Source of the DNA: OMG group bacterium
GTDB lineage: Bacteria; Pseudomonadota; Gammaproteobacteria; Pseudomonadales; Azotimanducaceae
DNA length: 64,000 nucleotides
NCBI GenBank assembly: GCA_012267385.1
Contig: JAAXGW010000024.1
Coordinates: forward strand, 83,536-147,535
Direction of reading: 5' to 3'
Position 1 is the first letter of the stretch; each line of letters starts with the position of its first letter. The position numbers and the translations under genes are program-made. Shown here one piece after another: positions 45,045 through 53,891 of the stretch. The notes beneath the pieces are model-generated. The model made no database searches. It was not told where the DNA came from and saw only the letters and a program-made list of their open reading frames with translations.

Positions 45045-45452
45045 ATGAGTAGCACATGCATTCGACTCAGACCGATTTTGATTTGTCGCGATGTACAAGA
45101 AATGCTTCGGTTCTATGTCGAAACTCTAAACTTTAAAGTCGTGGACAGATTGGATGATGTTGGCTTGACCGGTTGGGCTGCGATTGCTCGAGACAACTTC
45201 GAACTGATGCTTGCGAGCCCATCCTATATACCAGCACCAAGTAATGAGGAATCGGAACTTAACCAAGTTATTCTCTACGTGGACGTAACTAAGCTGTCGC
45301 AGTTACGCGATGAAATTTGTACTAAAGAATACCCCGTTGGTGCAATCGAAAATCGTTTTTACGGAAATCGTGAGTTTGAACTTGTGGACCCTGAGGGTCA
45401 TCGGATCATTTTTGCTAAAAATGTCAAGGATCAAGAACACGACGCTAGCTAG
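45045..45452 (+). CDS. VOC-superfamily protein (glyoxalase/bleomycin-resistance fold)
   Basis: 135-residue protein with two beta-alpha-beta-beta-beta units. LRPILICRDVQEMLRFYVETLNFKVVDR at the start and ELVDPEGHRIIFAKN at the end are typical. Expected metal-binding acidic residue lies in FELVDPEG (Glu ~119). These proteins bind or transform small molecules; the group is often annotated as glyoxalase/bleomycin-resistance-like. It converges with another VOC gene 16 bp away. Confidence 0.83.
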   Translation: MSSTCIRLRPILICRDVQEMLRFYVETLNFKVVDRLDDVGLTGWAAIARDNFELMLASPSYIPAPSNEESELNQVILYVDVTKLSQLRDEICTKEYPVGAIENRFYGNREFELVDPEGHRIIFAKNVKDQEHDAS

Positions 45453-45468
45453 AGAAATGGACGGAAAT

Positions 45469-45864
45469 TTACATGGCATGTGGAGATTCAAAACAAAGTG
45501 TTCGTCCGTCAGGATCCGATACAAACACTTGTTTCATACCATAAAATTCGATCTTGGGTGGAGATACGTCAATCCCACGTGCCCGTATTTGGTGATAGAC
45601 AACATCGACATTTTCAGTTATGAAATACAACTGAATCCCGTAGTCTTCGCTGATCTGTTGTTTTGCGTCTAAGTCGTTAATTTGCTGTAACATTAACGCC
45701 GCATCGTGAAATTCGACTCGACACCACTGAATTTCGTCCTGGGGTTGCCACGTTGCCGACATTTTGAATCCAATTTCTTCATAGAATCGTATTGATTTTT
45801 CGATGTTTTTTACCCATAGCAAAGGTACAACGGTCATGGTCTGGGCATCAGAGGTACGTGGCAT
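45469..45864 (-). CDS. VOC-superfamily protein
   Basis: 131 residues with the paired VOC fold: PLLWVKNIEKSIRFYEEIGFK near the N-terminus and KQVFVSDPDGRTLCFESP at the end. It is similar in layout to the convergent neighbour but diverged in sequence, so it is at most an old duplicate. Starting ATG at 45864. No metal triad can be assigned with certainty; function unknown. Confidence 0.82.
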   Translation of the reverse strand: MPRTSDAQTMTVVPLLWVKNIEKSIRFYEEIGFKMSATWQPQDEIQWCRVEFHDAALMLQQINDLDAKQQISEDYGIQLYFITENVDVVYHQIRARGIDVSPPKIEFYGMKQVFVSDPDGRTLCFESPHAM

Positions 45865-45957
45865 AATCTTCCTTTCAATTTACAGGTACGGTTGCCTAAT
45901 CGACATCAAGAAGTTAGTAACTAATTCAATCGACTCAACAAAAAAATTCTAACCTCC

Positions 45958-46947
45958 GTGACTGACGACATAAAAAGAGCGCAAACAATGTTAGCGCATT
46001 ACACAAAAGCGATGCAAGCAACCGCAAATCTAGTAGACGAGAACTTTCAACGCGCCGTGGACGTTCTTGTGCCACTAGATGCCCTACTAATTCTCACTGG
46101 ATTGGGTAAAAGTGGTTTAATCGGTCAAAAAGCAGCCGCAACCTTTTCTAGTACGGGCACTCGAGCGGTCTTTGTACACCCAGTAGAAGCTCTCCACGGG
46201 GACTCAGGTGTTATAGAACCAAATGCCGCATTACTGGCGATATCCAAAGGTGGCGGCAACGTCGAGACGATTGAGTTTGCAAGACAGTTTAAATCGGTAG
46301 CGCACGGTCCTGTAATAACGCTCACAGAACCCAATTCCAATCTCGAGTCCTTTGGCGACATTGCACTCCACATTCCTAAACTTTCAGAGATTGACGAATG
46401 GGACTTAGCACCGACTACTAGTACTCTGACCACGCTCAGCTTGTGTGATGTACTGGCAATTAGCGTACAACAACGACGGGGACTAACCGCAGAACACTTT
46501 GCCCAATTTCATCCTCACGGAACTTTAGGAAAACGGCTGCTCTTGCATGTGCAAGACTTTATGGTTTCCGGCGATGCTTTGCCGGTGCAACCAATTCAAG
46601 CTAGTTTTTCGGAGGTTCTTTACGAAATTTCCTCTAAAGGTCTCGGTGCAGTAATCCTTGTGAACGACGATTTCAATTTCTATGGAATGATTACCGATGG
46701 AGACATACGACGACTACTGGAGCGAAAAGAAGACGTGACCAAACTCAGTGCACAAGAGTGTTTTCAACTCAGTAGACGAGGTTCAGATTTACCTCAAGTA
46801 ACACATGGTACGACCACGCCGGATACAAAAGCGATAGATTGTCTTCAACAAATGCAAGTCGACAGGATCACTTCGTTGGTAGTACTTCAAGAGGGTAAAC
46901 CGATTGGTATCATACGATTACAAGACCTCATAGCTGCAGGACTGTAG
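45958..46947 (+). CDS. kdsD: Arabinose-5-phosphate isomerase (KdsD/KpsF/GutQ family)
   Basis: Converts D-ribulose 5-phosphate to D-arabinose 5-phosphate, the first committed step to KDO for lipopolysaccharide. The SIS domain is at ~25-170 (LILTGLGKSGLIGQKAAATFSSTGT; the sugar-binding HPVEALHGDSGVI), followed by a linker with PHGTLGKRLLL and a CBS pair (~205-329). Length (329 aa) is right. Starts at GTG 45958. It stands alone, away from the kdsC/lptA operon where kdsD usually resides in gammaproteobacteria, so another copy could exist elsewhere. Confidence 0.88.
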   Translation: MTDDIKRAQTMLAHYTKAMQATANLVDENFQRAVDVLVPLDALLILTGLGKSGLIGQKAAATFSSTGTRAVFVHPVEALHGDSGVIEPNAALLAISKGGGNVETIEFARQFKSVAHGPVITLTEPNSNLESFGDIALHIPKLSEIDEWDLAPTTSTLTTLSLCDVLAISVQQRRGLTAEHFAQFHPHGTLGKRLLLHVQDFMVSGDALPVQPIQASFSEVLYEISSKGLGAVILVNDDFNFYGMITDGDIRRLLERKEDVTKLSAQECFQLSRRGSDLPQVTHGTTTPDTKAIDCLQQMQVDRITSLVVLQEGKPIGIIRLQDLIAAGL

Positions 46948-46971
46948 TTGCCAGCAGGCTCCGGTCTGCCG

Positions 46972-47271
46972 TTAATTCAGTTGTCTAGGACGGTATTCAA
47001 ATCCGTCAAATTCGTCAAAGTAGTAAACGACATCGGGATGTTCAATCTTGTTCTTGTTTCGGCTAAGCATAAGGTGGCGCTGCGCAACATAAGTCGCGCT
47101 CGTACTACCGTGGACTAGGACTCCGTACCAAGGTTTGTTTTTTGGTGGTTTCGACTTAGCCATCTCGTCGTACCATTCATCAGTCAAAGAAAATTCTTCG
47201 TCGCAATGGTAAACTACACCACGATAGCCAAACCGAACATGTTCAACAATTTGACCTAAATGGAATATCAT
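46972..47271 (-). CDS. hspQ: Heat shock protein HspQ (YccV family)
   Basis: Small protein of 99 residues whose core matches the hemimethylated-DNA-binding/HspQ family: IVEHVRFGYRGVVYHCDEEFSLTDEWY (~8-34), the WYGVLVHGS (~47) and TYVAQRHLM motifs. HspQ is a specificity factor for Lon and in E. coli affects DnaA turnover. Divergent from the exported protein gene with only 33 bp between start codons, so their promoters must overlap neighbouring coding sequence or each other. Confidence 0.85.
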   Translation of the reverse strand: MIFHLGQIVEHVRFGYRGVVYHCDEEFSLTDEWYDEMAKSKPPKNKPWYGVLVHGSTSATYVAQRHLMLSRNKNKIEHPDVVYYFDEFDGFEYRPRQLN

Positions 47272-47304
47272 TTGTACTTGTGTAAATCTTTGTTGTGTAA
47301 TGAA

Positions 47305-47916
47305 ATGAAAAAAACTCTGCGTGCAACAGTACTCTGTTTAAGTCTCTTGATAGGATTGTCCATCACAACAACCTTATACGCTAAGACGGACAAAAGCATT
47401 ACCGGAACTTGGTTAGTTAATGAGGAAGCAACGGAGACTCTACAAAATAAAGTACGAAAATCGAGTTCTATGGGTCGTGGTCTTGGAACCGCTGCAAGTG
47501 CTGTTATAGGGGTTCCATCGCCGGGAAATAGTGGTCCCGCCGGACCAAATTCTACATTAAAGTTCCCAGTTGTCTTGGAGTGCGAAGAAATCTCGTTCGA
47601 AGTAGAAGAAGAGGCTGTCAAAGCATCTTGTGCTAGCGGAGTATCTCGGGAGTTCTTGATCGGCAAGATCCATGGTCGAATAACCCGTTTTCGACGCAAT
47701 GTCCTCACCGAGTCGTATAGTTCAACGAGCCGCACTGTGAAGCATGACATTAGGGTTGACAAAGATGGAAATCTCGTCGCCAAAGTAAAAATAAGACCAA
47801 AACAAGGGGTTTCACAAACTTATGTCCGAGTGTATAGCCGTCCTCCAGAAACAAAAACCGAAACAGAAGAAGCTGACGTAGGAGTAGAAACACCCGAAGA
47901 CCAAGAAGACTCATAA
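47305..47916 (+). CDS. Exported hypothetical protein
   Basis: 203 residues from the ATG at 47305, which begins a Sec signal peptide (MKKTLRA, hydrophobic core, likely cut after LYA near 25). A longer in-frame start at 47260 would overlap hspQ and hide the signal. The mature protein opens SITGTWLVNEEA, has basic middle strands and ends in an acidic Thr/Glu/Asp-rich tail. The opening and the late (V/S)xxx(R)VY strand recall the putative lipoprotein at 43194-43742, which suggests a distantly shared lipocalin-like fold. Function unknown. Confidence 0.6.
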   Translation: MKKTLRATVLCLSLLIGLSITTTLYAKTDKSITGTWLVNEEATETLQNKVRKSSSMGRGLGTAASAVIGVPSPGNSGPAGPNSTLKFPVVLECEEISFEVEEEAVKASCASGVSREFLIGKIHGRITRFRRNVLTESYSSTSRTVKHDIRVDKDGNLVAKVKIRPKQGVSQTYVRVYSRPPETKTETEEADVGVETPEDQEDS

Positions 47917-47936
47917 CACATTACACAGTGTGTTTT
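47915..47936. terminator. Terminator-like hairpin between convergent genes
   Basis: AACACA (47915-47920) pairs with TGTGTT (47929-47934), followed by two more T before C on the + strand. It begins at the stop of the exported protein gene and lies 5 bp from the stop of the convergent deacetylase gene, the expected position for a shared terminator. The stem is short (6 bp). Confidence 0.45.
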
Positions 47937-47940
47937 CTTG

Positions 47941-48759
47941 CTAGTCTCGAAAACGACACTTTCCAGTTCGCATACGGAGCCGAAAACTAGCGAGACCATC
48001 GCGCCCGCTCACTTTCACTCGTTTTAGTCTCAATCGATCGGCAGCCAAGTCTGAACTGATGCCCTGCTCCGTGGTCACTGCGAATTGAAATCCTACCTGG
48101 TTCACCAACTCCACGTGTCGGTCTTCAAACAGTCCAAATGGATAGGCAAAAGATGTCGCAGGGGTACCAAATATCTCTTCTAAATCACTTCGACATCGGC
48201 GAATCTCGGTCAAACACTGTACATCGTCTAAGCGCAGAAGATTCGCGTGCGTCACCGTATGACCACCTAGTTCCCAACGCCGCGAACCTACCATTTGGGC
48301 AACGTCTTCGTCGAGTAATTTCGGTTCCGCCAACAGTTCTCCGTCATCATGATGTTCTTTTTTACTCGAAGACCAGTCTCGGTCGTGTCGATCGGTGACT
48401 AAGTACAAAGTTGCCTTCGCGTCGTACTTCTTCATGATCGGGTCAGCGATTAAAAAGTTGTCTCGATATCCATCATCAAACGTTAAGGCAACTTGTTTCC
48501 TCGTAGATTCGTTCTCTAACTCTGAGACAAAGACAAACTCCCAACCGTTTTCTTTCAGCCAATGTAGTTGGCGGTCAAATTCGATAGGGTCAACACGAAG
48601 CTTGTTGTATTTGGCTTTGCGTTTGTGATGACTGATCATGTGGTACATCAGCACTCGTGGATGGTTATAAGAGATTGTTGACCGCCACCAAGCGAATTGA
48701 AAATTGACGTAGAGTAAGACGACCATGCCTATGGCACAACAAAACACTACGGTCAACAC
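47941..48759 (-). CDS. Polysaccharide deacetylase family protein, membrane-anchored
   Basis: NodB-homology protein of 272 residues. One N-terminal transmembrane segment (~2-22) anchors the catalytic domain in the periplasm. The metal/catalytic motif LTFDDGYRDNFL (Asp-Asp ~94-95) and the second GGHTVTHANL (His-xxx-His ~167-171) are intact, and SFAYPFGLFEDRHVELV supplies the later catalytic-type part. It probably removes N-acetyl or other acyl groups from a cell-surface glycan. The GTG start overlaps the upstream glycosyltransferase gene by 7 bases, so the two act together. Confidence 0.86.
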   Translation of the reverse strand: MLTVVFCCAIGMVVLLYVNFQFAWWRSTISYNHPRVLMYHMISHHKRKAKYNKLRVDPIEFDRQLHWLKENGWEFVFVSELENESTRKQVALTFDDGYRDNFLIADPIMKKYDAKATLYLVTDRHDRDWSSSKKEHHDDGELLAEPKLLDEDVAQMVGSRRWELGGHTVTHANLLRLDDVQCLTEIRRCRSDLEEIFGTPATSFAYPFGLFEDRHVELVNQVGFQFAVTTEQGISSDLAADRLRLKRVKVSGRDGLASFRLRMRTGKCRFRD

Positions 48760-49859
48760 AACAGTTCCTCGTACATCGCCACTGTCTTTTCCCGCATAGA
48801 CTGCAGTGTCAATTCATGTGGTTCTATGGGATGTTTCCGAGATGACAGCTCTTTGATTCGATCAGCCACGACTCGAGTGTCACCGACAGGAACCGCACCA
48901 GCTGGAAACAGCGTTCTTAATAGTTCGCCCACACCGCCATGGTCGTATCCGACGACAGCCACCCCTAGTGATAATGCTTCGAGGACGGTACGACCGAACG
49001 CTTCCGGAGTAGTCGAGAGCGAGACAACGAAATCGCTCACCGACATTAATTCGCGAACATCAGATCGATGACCAAGGAAGTGTATAGAAGATCGCAAATC
49101 TTCAGAACTTTGAACTTTCTCCTGAAGTTCTTGATGTAACTTATTGTGTTCTTTGGACATACCTCCGATGATGAGTCCAATTGCAGGAACATTCTTCTCA
49201 TGCAACAGTTCAATGACCTTTAGAAAGTCATGATGTCCCTTCAGCCGAGATATTCTTCCCACTATTGACACCACTGGAGAACCATGGTTTTGATGTTCTT
49301 GGCGCAACTGACTCCATTCTTGAATCCAAGCAGAACTGGGCTCCACTCTTGGATTAAAGTCAGATGTGTCCACGCCTCGATGGATCAATCGGACGCACTT
49401 GTGATCGACGTGTTTGTAGTTGTCAAGTAGATACCGTTGCGCGGTAGTAGATACCACTTCAATGCGTTCACCTTTGGTGATGATCGAGCTATATCTTGAA
49501 AGTGAATGAAGACCCTGCACAGAAGTGATAAAACGAGGTCGAATATCTTTGGGAAGTAACTTTATCGCGAAATAACACAACCAACCGGGTAACCGCGACC
49601 GACTGTGCACGATGTCCGGACGGTGGGTGTTGAAATATTTCCTCAACTCCCACAATCCTCGAAGAGCTCGTAAAGACTTGGATCCCACCGATTTCTTAAC
49701 ATGAACGACACCGAGCGTGGTCAGTTCTTTCACCAGTGGACCGCCTTCAGAAATCACGATAGCCTCATGTCCCAACTGCTTGAGATAGCCAGCAATCTCT
49801 ATCGTGCCTCGTTCCACTCCACCACCGTGTAACCGAGGTAATACTTGTACGACTTTCAC
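48753..49859 (-). CDS. Family GT4 glycosyltransferase
   Basis: Retaining GT-B glycosyltransferase of 368 residues. The N-terminal domain starts VVQVLPRLHGGGVERGTIEIAGYL. The donor-binding C-terminal domain shows SIVGRISRLKGHHDFLKVIELL (~195-216), and the ExxxxxE motif appears in TPEAFGRTVLEALSLGVAVVGYD. It transfers a sugar from an activated donor, plausibly for LPS or exopolysaccharide. The start is a GTG. Overlap with the deacetylase suggests sequential modification of one glycan. Confidence 0.88.
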   Translation of the reverse strand: MKVVQVLPRLHGGGVERGTIEIAGYLKQLGHEAIVISEGGPLVKELTTLGVVHVKKSVGSKSLRALRGLWELRKYFNTHRPDIVHSRSRLPGWLCYFAIKLLPKDIRPRFITSVQGLHSLSRYSSIITKGERIEVVSTTAQRYLLDNYKHVDHKCVRLIHRGVDTSDFNPRVEPSSAWIQEWSQLRQEHQNHGSPVVSIVGRISRLKGHHDFLKVIELLHEKNVPAIGLIIGGMSKEHNKLHQELQEKVQSSEDLRSSIHFLGHRSDVRELMSVSDFVVSLSTTPEAFGRTVLEALSLGVAVVGYDHGGVGELLRTLFPAGAVPVGDTRVVADRIKELSSRKHPIEPHELTLQSMREKTVAMYEELLC

Positions 49860-49889
49860 AAACGGTTTATGCTTGGAACGTAATCACAC

Positions 49890-50513
49890 TTATTGACCGT
49901 ATCTCGATGCAGTACGCAAAAATTCGAGCTCTTCCGGTGTCGAACGACGATCTAGAACTTCGTTTCGATGAGGAAATCGACCAAAACGACGGACAATCTC
50001 ATAGTGTTCTTCGAAGTAGCGCATGCTCTCGTCAACGTACTCGTGCCAGTATTCGTCGCAATGGCTCCGCAGATTTCGGACTATTTGAACTCCAAACTCT
50101 TGATCTTTGAGCTTCTCACTATGTTGAAACGGGTGGTAAAAGAACAACCTACCTGGTACCGACATCTCTTGATCCAAACCACGGCTAATTCCAGCGTAAG
50201 TGATAGCGATTGCCTGTTCATCATGAGCGAACGCTTCGGGCTTTTTGCGATAGATTTGGCGCGTAAACTGGTCGAGTACTAATACTAAAGCAAGTACACC
50301 AGAACTTGTTTCCGACCAATCCTGACGCTTTCCGGTCACGATCTTTTGAAGCAATGCTCCAAACTCTCTCTTGATCTCTTCGTCTCTCTCGGTAGAGATA
50401 CTATACCAAATCTTACTTTGAGCATGAAGTTGTTCGAGGTCTTGTTCTGCGCCGTCAAACCAGTAATCCAGCACCTGCTCAGGCGTGTAGTCTTGTGGTG
50501 AAGCGTAGTTCAT
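49890..50513 (-). CDS. DUF924-family protein
   Basis: All-helical protein of 207 residues typical of DUF924 (TPR-like fold). Recognisable are VLDYWFDGAEQD (~14-25), LVLDQFTRQIYRKKPEAFAHDEQAI (~79-103) and FFYHPFQHSEKLKDQE (~125-140), ending DRRSTPEELEFL. Widespread in proteobacteria but without known biochemical role. It is 30 bp upstream of the glycosyltransferase gene on the same strand; whether this is functional is unclear. Confidence 0.87.
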   Translation of the reverse strand: MNYASPQDYTPEQVLDYWFDGAEQDLEQLHAQSKIWYSISTERDEEIKREFGALLQKIVTGKRQDWSETSSGVLALVLVLDQFTRQIYRKKPEAFAHDEQAIAITYAGISRGLDQEMSVPGRLFFYHPFQHSEKLKDQEFGVQIVRNLRSHCDEYWHEYVDESMRYFEEHYEIVRRFGRFPHRNEVLDRRSTPEELEFLRTASRYGQ

Positions 50514-50578
50514 ATTCTTGGTAAAAAGTGCGTTAAGTCAAAGAACAATTCTAGGATCATACAGTCTAACGCTGTTTC

Positions 50579-52000
50579 TTGAATCATCATAATATCAATT
50601 CCTTGCAAGGAATCCAATTGACTTCCCCTCTAACCCCTTCACAACGACTTGCCAAAGTAGGTATTTCTGTCGCTCGCACGTTTGAGTCTTTAGCGTACCG
50701 AGACTTTCGGTTGCTTTGGTTTGCTAGCCTAGCAACTTCGCTCGCAATCCAAATTCAAATCTATGCACGTGGATGGCTAATTTTCGACCTCACTGATTCG
50801 GCGGTTGCTCTCACCTGGGTGATGCTCTCATTTTGGATTCCTTCATCCGTATTTTCGTTTCTTGGGGGCGCACTCGCAGATCGCATACGCAAGAAAACCA
50901 TCATGGTTGGTGCACAGGTAGCAAGTATGCTGTCTGCACTCACGTTTGGTACTCTGATTCTAATCGGAGATGCTCACGTCCCCTTTTGGTATTTCATCGT
51001 TTTTGGATGCTTTAACGGCACGATCCTGGCATTGAGCATGCCGACGCGAACAGCGGTGATGCCGGACCTTGTCGCTCCAAGACATTTGACGAATGCACTA
51101 TCGCTCTCCGCTTCCACATTTAACCTCTCTCGAGTGGTTGGCATTGCTCTAGGCGGACTCTTATTGTCAGCAATTTTCTTACCGCTCTTTCCCCCTACCA
51201 CTAGTGTTGGTTTGTTGTTCTTGTGCATCGCGACTTTGTACGGTTGTTCTATTATTGGTACATTGCTAATTCACTACCAAGGAAACCCCACACGAATACA
51301 CAAAAAATCCTTAGCTCGTGACTTTTGGGAAGGTGTTGTCTATTTACGAAACTCTCGAGTTGTTGTAGGGTTGCTCCTCATGGGATTAATCCCAACGATG
51401 TTCGGTTTTAGCGTGCAGTTCCTGTTGCCAGCATTTAATGGACGACTATTTGAAGGTAAAAGCGAAACGTTGAGTGGTTTGCTCGTGGCATTAGGTGTCG
51501 GTGCAGTGTTAGGATCTCTGACGATTGCACGATTCGGAGAAGTCGACCAAAAAGGTAGGTTAATGTACATCTTGGCATTCTTATGGGCGTTCTTCTTAGC
51601 AATCTTAGCACTGAGCACAACATATTGGGTAGCCCTTATTGTGCTCGCGTTGGTAGGGGCGAGTAGTGCTGGTTTATCCTCTCTCAATATGAGCGTTCTA
51701 CAACTCATCGTTTCTGCGAAAATGAGAAGCAGAATCATGGCGATCACGTGGGCATGCTTTGGTTTGATGCCGATTGGTATGATCCCCTTAGGATTTTTGG
51801 CCGAAAAAATTGGACTCCAAACAGCGTTTCTATCTTGTGCGGGATTGATGTTTGTAGGAATAGTCTGTACCCACTTTGTGGCGCCAGAAGTCGCAAAAAT
51901 TCGACGTGGTCATAAGGACCATGCGGCAACCGTTCAGCCTTCGAAGCCTCACGAAAGTGAAGACTGGACCGAACCCAGAGCAACTCCGGCTACCAAGTAA
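50579..52000 (+). CDS. MFS transporter (DHA3/EntS-like)
   Basis: 473-residue major facilitator with about 12 transmembrane helices. The N-terminal YRDFRLLWFASLATSLA (~40-56), the loop-2 motif GGALADRIRKKTIM (~99-112) and LVALGVGAVLGSLTIARFG in the second half are typical of the MFS_3/EntS group of drug or siderophore exporters. The TTG start at 50579 is the only in-frame start before the first helix. Its TAA stop is directly followed by the ATG of the nucleotide-sugar dehydrogenase, so the two genes are in one transcript, though a joint role is not obvious. Confidence 0.84.
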   Translation: MNHHNINSLQGIQLTSPLTPSQRLAKVGISVARTFESLAYRDFRLLWFASLATSLAIQIQIYARGWLIFDLTDSAVALTWVMLSFWIPSSVFSFLGGALADRIRKKTIMVGAQVASMLSALTFGTLILIGDAHVPFWYFIVFGCFNGTILALSMPTRTAVMPDLVAPRHLTNALSLSASTFNLSRVVGIALGGLLLSAIFLPLFPPTTSVGLLFLCIATLYGCSIIGTLLIHYQGNPTRIHKKSLARDFWEGVVYLRNSRVVVGLLLMGLIPTMFGFSVQFLLPAFNGRLFEGKSETLSGLLVALGVGAVLGSLTIARFGEVDQKGRLMYILAFLWAFFLAILALSTTYWVALIVLALVGASSAGLSSLNMSVLQLIVSAKMRSRIMAITWACFGLMPIGMIPLGFLAEKIGLQTAFLSCAGLMFVGIVCTHFVAPEVAKIRRGHKDHAATVQPSKPHESEDWTEPRATPATK

Positions 52001-53299
52001 ATGTCGCTCGACTCGATGACCCCACCTGAACTGTCGTCGAACTCAAGAGTTTGTGTGATCGGCCTTGGTTACGTCGGTCTTCCCATGGCTATTACGTGTA
52101 GTAAGATCTACCCAACCATTGGGTTCGATACATCGGCAGAGAGAATTGCCACGTTAAAGGCAGGCGTCGACAACACAGGGGAAGTCGAGTCCGGTGAAAT
52201 AACTAATGATCAGTTAGACTACACCAACTCACTTGAGGACTGCCACAATTGTGCCATCTACGTTGTCACGGTCCCCACACCAATCGACGTGAACAATGAG
52301 CCAGATCTCTCGATGCTGATCACTGCCAGTGAATCTGTGGGTAAGGTATTAAAAAAAGGTAATGTAGTCGTTTACGAATCGACAGTGTTTCCCGGCGCGA
52401 CTGAGGATGTGTGCGTTCCGATCATTGAGCGAAATTCAGGATTGACCTTAAACGTTGATTTTTGGGTCGGTTACAGTCCAGAAAGAGTGAACCCTGGGGA
52501 TAAAGAACATCGTCTGGAAAGTGTCACCAAGGTAACATCAGGGTCGAACGAAGATGCTGGGGATTTCATTGATGCGTTTTACAAATCCTTTGTTCAAGCT
52601 GGGACTTACCGAGCCCCGTCGATACGGGTCGCGGAAGCAGCAAAAGTCATCGAAAACATACAACGTGACTTGAACATTGCTTTTGTCAATGAATTGTCAC
52701 AGCTCTTTGATGCTCTCGAAATTGACACAGGTGAAGTGCTTGCCGCTGCAGGAACTAAATGGAATTTCTTGCGATTTCAACCAGGTCTTGTCGGCGGCCA
52801 TTGTATCGGCGTCGATCCCTACTATCTGACCCACAAAGCTCGAGAGATTGGGTTTCACCCAGACGTTATTCTCGCGGGACGAAAGATCAATAACTCGATG
52901 CCGGCATGGATTTCGCAAAAGATAATCCAACTGCTCTCAGAGCGCGACAAAGAACCCAACGCGTGTACTGCACTAGTGTGCGGGATTACTTTTAAAGAAA
53001 ACTGTCCTGACACACGGAACAGTAAGGCAGTGGAACTCGTCTCCCTGTTACGAGCTGAATTAGCTGCGGTCGACGTTTATGATCCCGTTGCATACGAGTA
53101 CATGAGCGATATCGAGGACGACATTCTGTTATGCCCACATCCAAAACGAGGTTCTTACGATGCAGTGATTCTCGCCGTCGCTCATGATGTATTCAAGGAA
53201 TCGGATGTAAATACCTTACTTGGATACGGTACGAACGATTGTGTAGTTTACGACATAAAACATGTCCTTCCCCCTGATCGAGTAACTTCTCGACTATGA
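52001..53299 (+). CDS. UDP-sugar (UDP-N-acetylhexosamine-type) 6-dehydrogenase
   Basis: 432-residue nucleotide-sugar dehydrogenase that oxidises C6 of UDP-GlcNAc, UDP-ManNAc or a related sugar to the uronate using NAD+. The Rossmann motif GLGYVGLPMA is at ~21-30, the catalytic-type Cys in GGHCIGVDPYYL (~263-274). VPTPID (~93) and the FKENCPDTRNSK (~330) segments fit the TviB/WbpA branch rather than UDP-glucose Ugd. It starts immediately after the MFS stop codon. No other sugar-uronate genes adjoin, but the GT4 and deacetylase genes are 2-4 kb away on the other strand. Confidence 0.88.
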   Translation: MSLDSMTPPELSSNSRVCVIGLGYVGLPMAITCSKIYPTIGFDTSAERIATLKAGVDNTGEVESGEITNDQLDYTNSLEDCHNCAIYVVTVPTPIDVNNEPDLSMLITASESVGKVLKKGNVVVYESTVFPGATEDVCVPIIERNSGLTLNVDFWVGYSPERVNPGDKEHRLESVTKVTSGSNEDAGDFIDAFYKSFVQAGTYRAPSIRVAEAAKVIENIQRDLNIAFVNELSQLFDALEIDTGEVLAAAGTKWNFLRFQPGLVGGHCIGVDPYYLTHKAREIGFHPDVILAGRKINNSMPAWISQKIIQLLSERDKEPNACTALVCGITFKENCPDTRNSKAVELVSLLRAELAAVDVYDPVAYEYMSDIEDDILLCPHPKRGSYDAVILAVAHDVFKESDVNTLLGYGTNDCVVYDIKHVLPPDRVTSRL

Positions 53300-53315
53300 G
53301 AATTTGTTCGTAGGT

Positions 53316-53348
53316 AGATCACGAAGTTGATCTCGAGTTTGAACTCGA
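53316..53348. terminator. Tandem hairpins after the nucleotide-sugar dehydrogenase
   Basis: Two adjacent stems, AGATCA/TGATCT with a 6-base loop (53316-53333) and TCGAGT/ACTCGA with a TTGA loop (53333-53348, sharing one base), lie in the 115-bp convergent gap between the dehydrogenase and the HigA-like gene. No T-run follows closely, so a transcription-end or processing role is possible but unproved. Confidence 0.33.
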
Positions 53349-53414
53349 AAACTTTGTCGTAGTTTGCGACGGTTCTTTTCAAATTTAGTTCTAGATTCGA
53401 GCGTACCTAAAGTC

Positions 53415-53687
53415 TCACTTTTCGAGACTCGACCTCTCCTCAGCTTGCTTTAAACTCCAAGTTTGTTGTAAGTTCAACCAAAATTCGGGCGAGGTTTTGA
53501 AAAATTTCGATAGAAGGAGAGCTATTTCCGGAGAAAAGTTTCTTCGTTCGTTAACTATGGACTGAATACGATTTACTGGAACACCTAGATTGGTTGATAA
53601 TTCTGTAATAGAAAGACCTCGTTCTTGCAATTCTTCCGCTAAGATCTCCCCAGGATGAACTGGACTCCTCTTGTTTTGCAAAGCCAA
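53415..53687 (-). CDS. HigA-like XRE-family antidote/regulator without a visible HigB partner
   Basis: 90-residue helix-turn-helix protein. VHPGEILAEELQERGLSITELSTNLGVPVNRIQSIVNERRNFSPEIALLLSKFF contains the family hallmark HPGEIL start and an HTH at ~25-50; the tail FWLNLQQTWSLKQAE is the usual HigA helix. The start is TTG at 53687 (Met in the ATG just upstream is out of frame). A HigB toxin should lie immediately upstream, but the 204 bp before the gene show no HigB-like frame. It may be a solitary transcription regulator. Confidence 0.75.
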   Translation of the reverse strand: MALQNKRSPVHPGEILAEELQERGLSITELSTNLGVPVNRIQSIVNERRNFSPEIALLLSKFFKTSPEFWLNLQQTWSLKQAEERSSLEK

Positions 53688-53891
53688 TCCAACCTCATCT
53701 ATAGGTTTTGTTGTTTTACTTTTTTGAAATAGAACATCACAGAAAAGTATTGACTAGGTTATTCTCGAACGTAAAGGACACATCCTCGGTGAACGGATTT
53801 CGCTCAACCTGGAACACGTCAGTTAAATCTGCTTCTTTTCAGGTGTTTGGACGTATCCTTACTCGCCCTATTTCGAATTCTTGCCGACAAT

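Noticed and set aside
45310-45672. Plus-strand frame of 120 codons spanning the convergent VOC genes
   Set aside because: Overlaps two real genes and shows no coherent protein features.
47268-47783. Minus-strand 171-codon frame opposite the exported protein at 47305
   Set aside because: The plus strand has a proper signal peptide and spacing; the reverse frame does not resemble any family.
53688-53891. Possible HigB toxin upstream of the HigA-like gene
   Set aside because: All three minus-strand frames break with stops and show no RelE/HigB motif.
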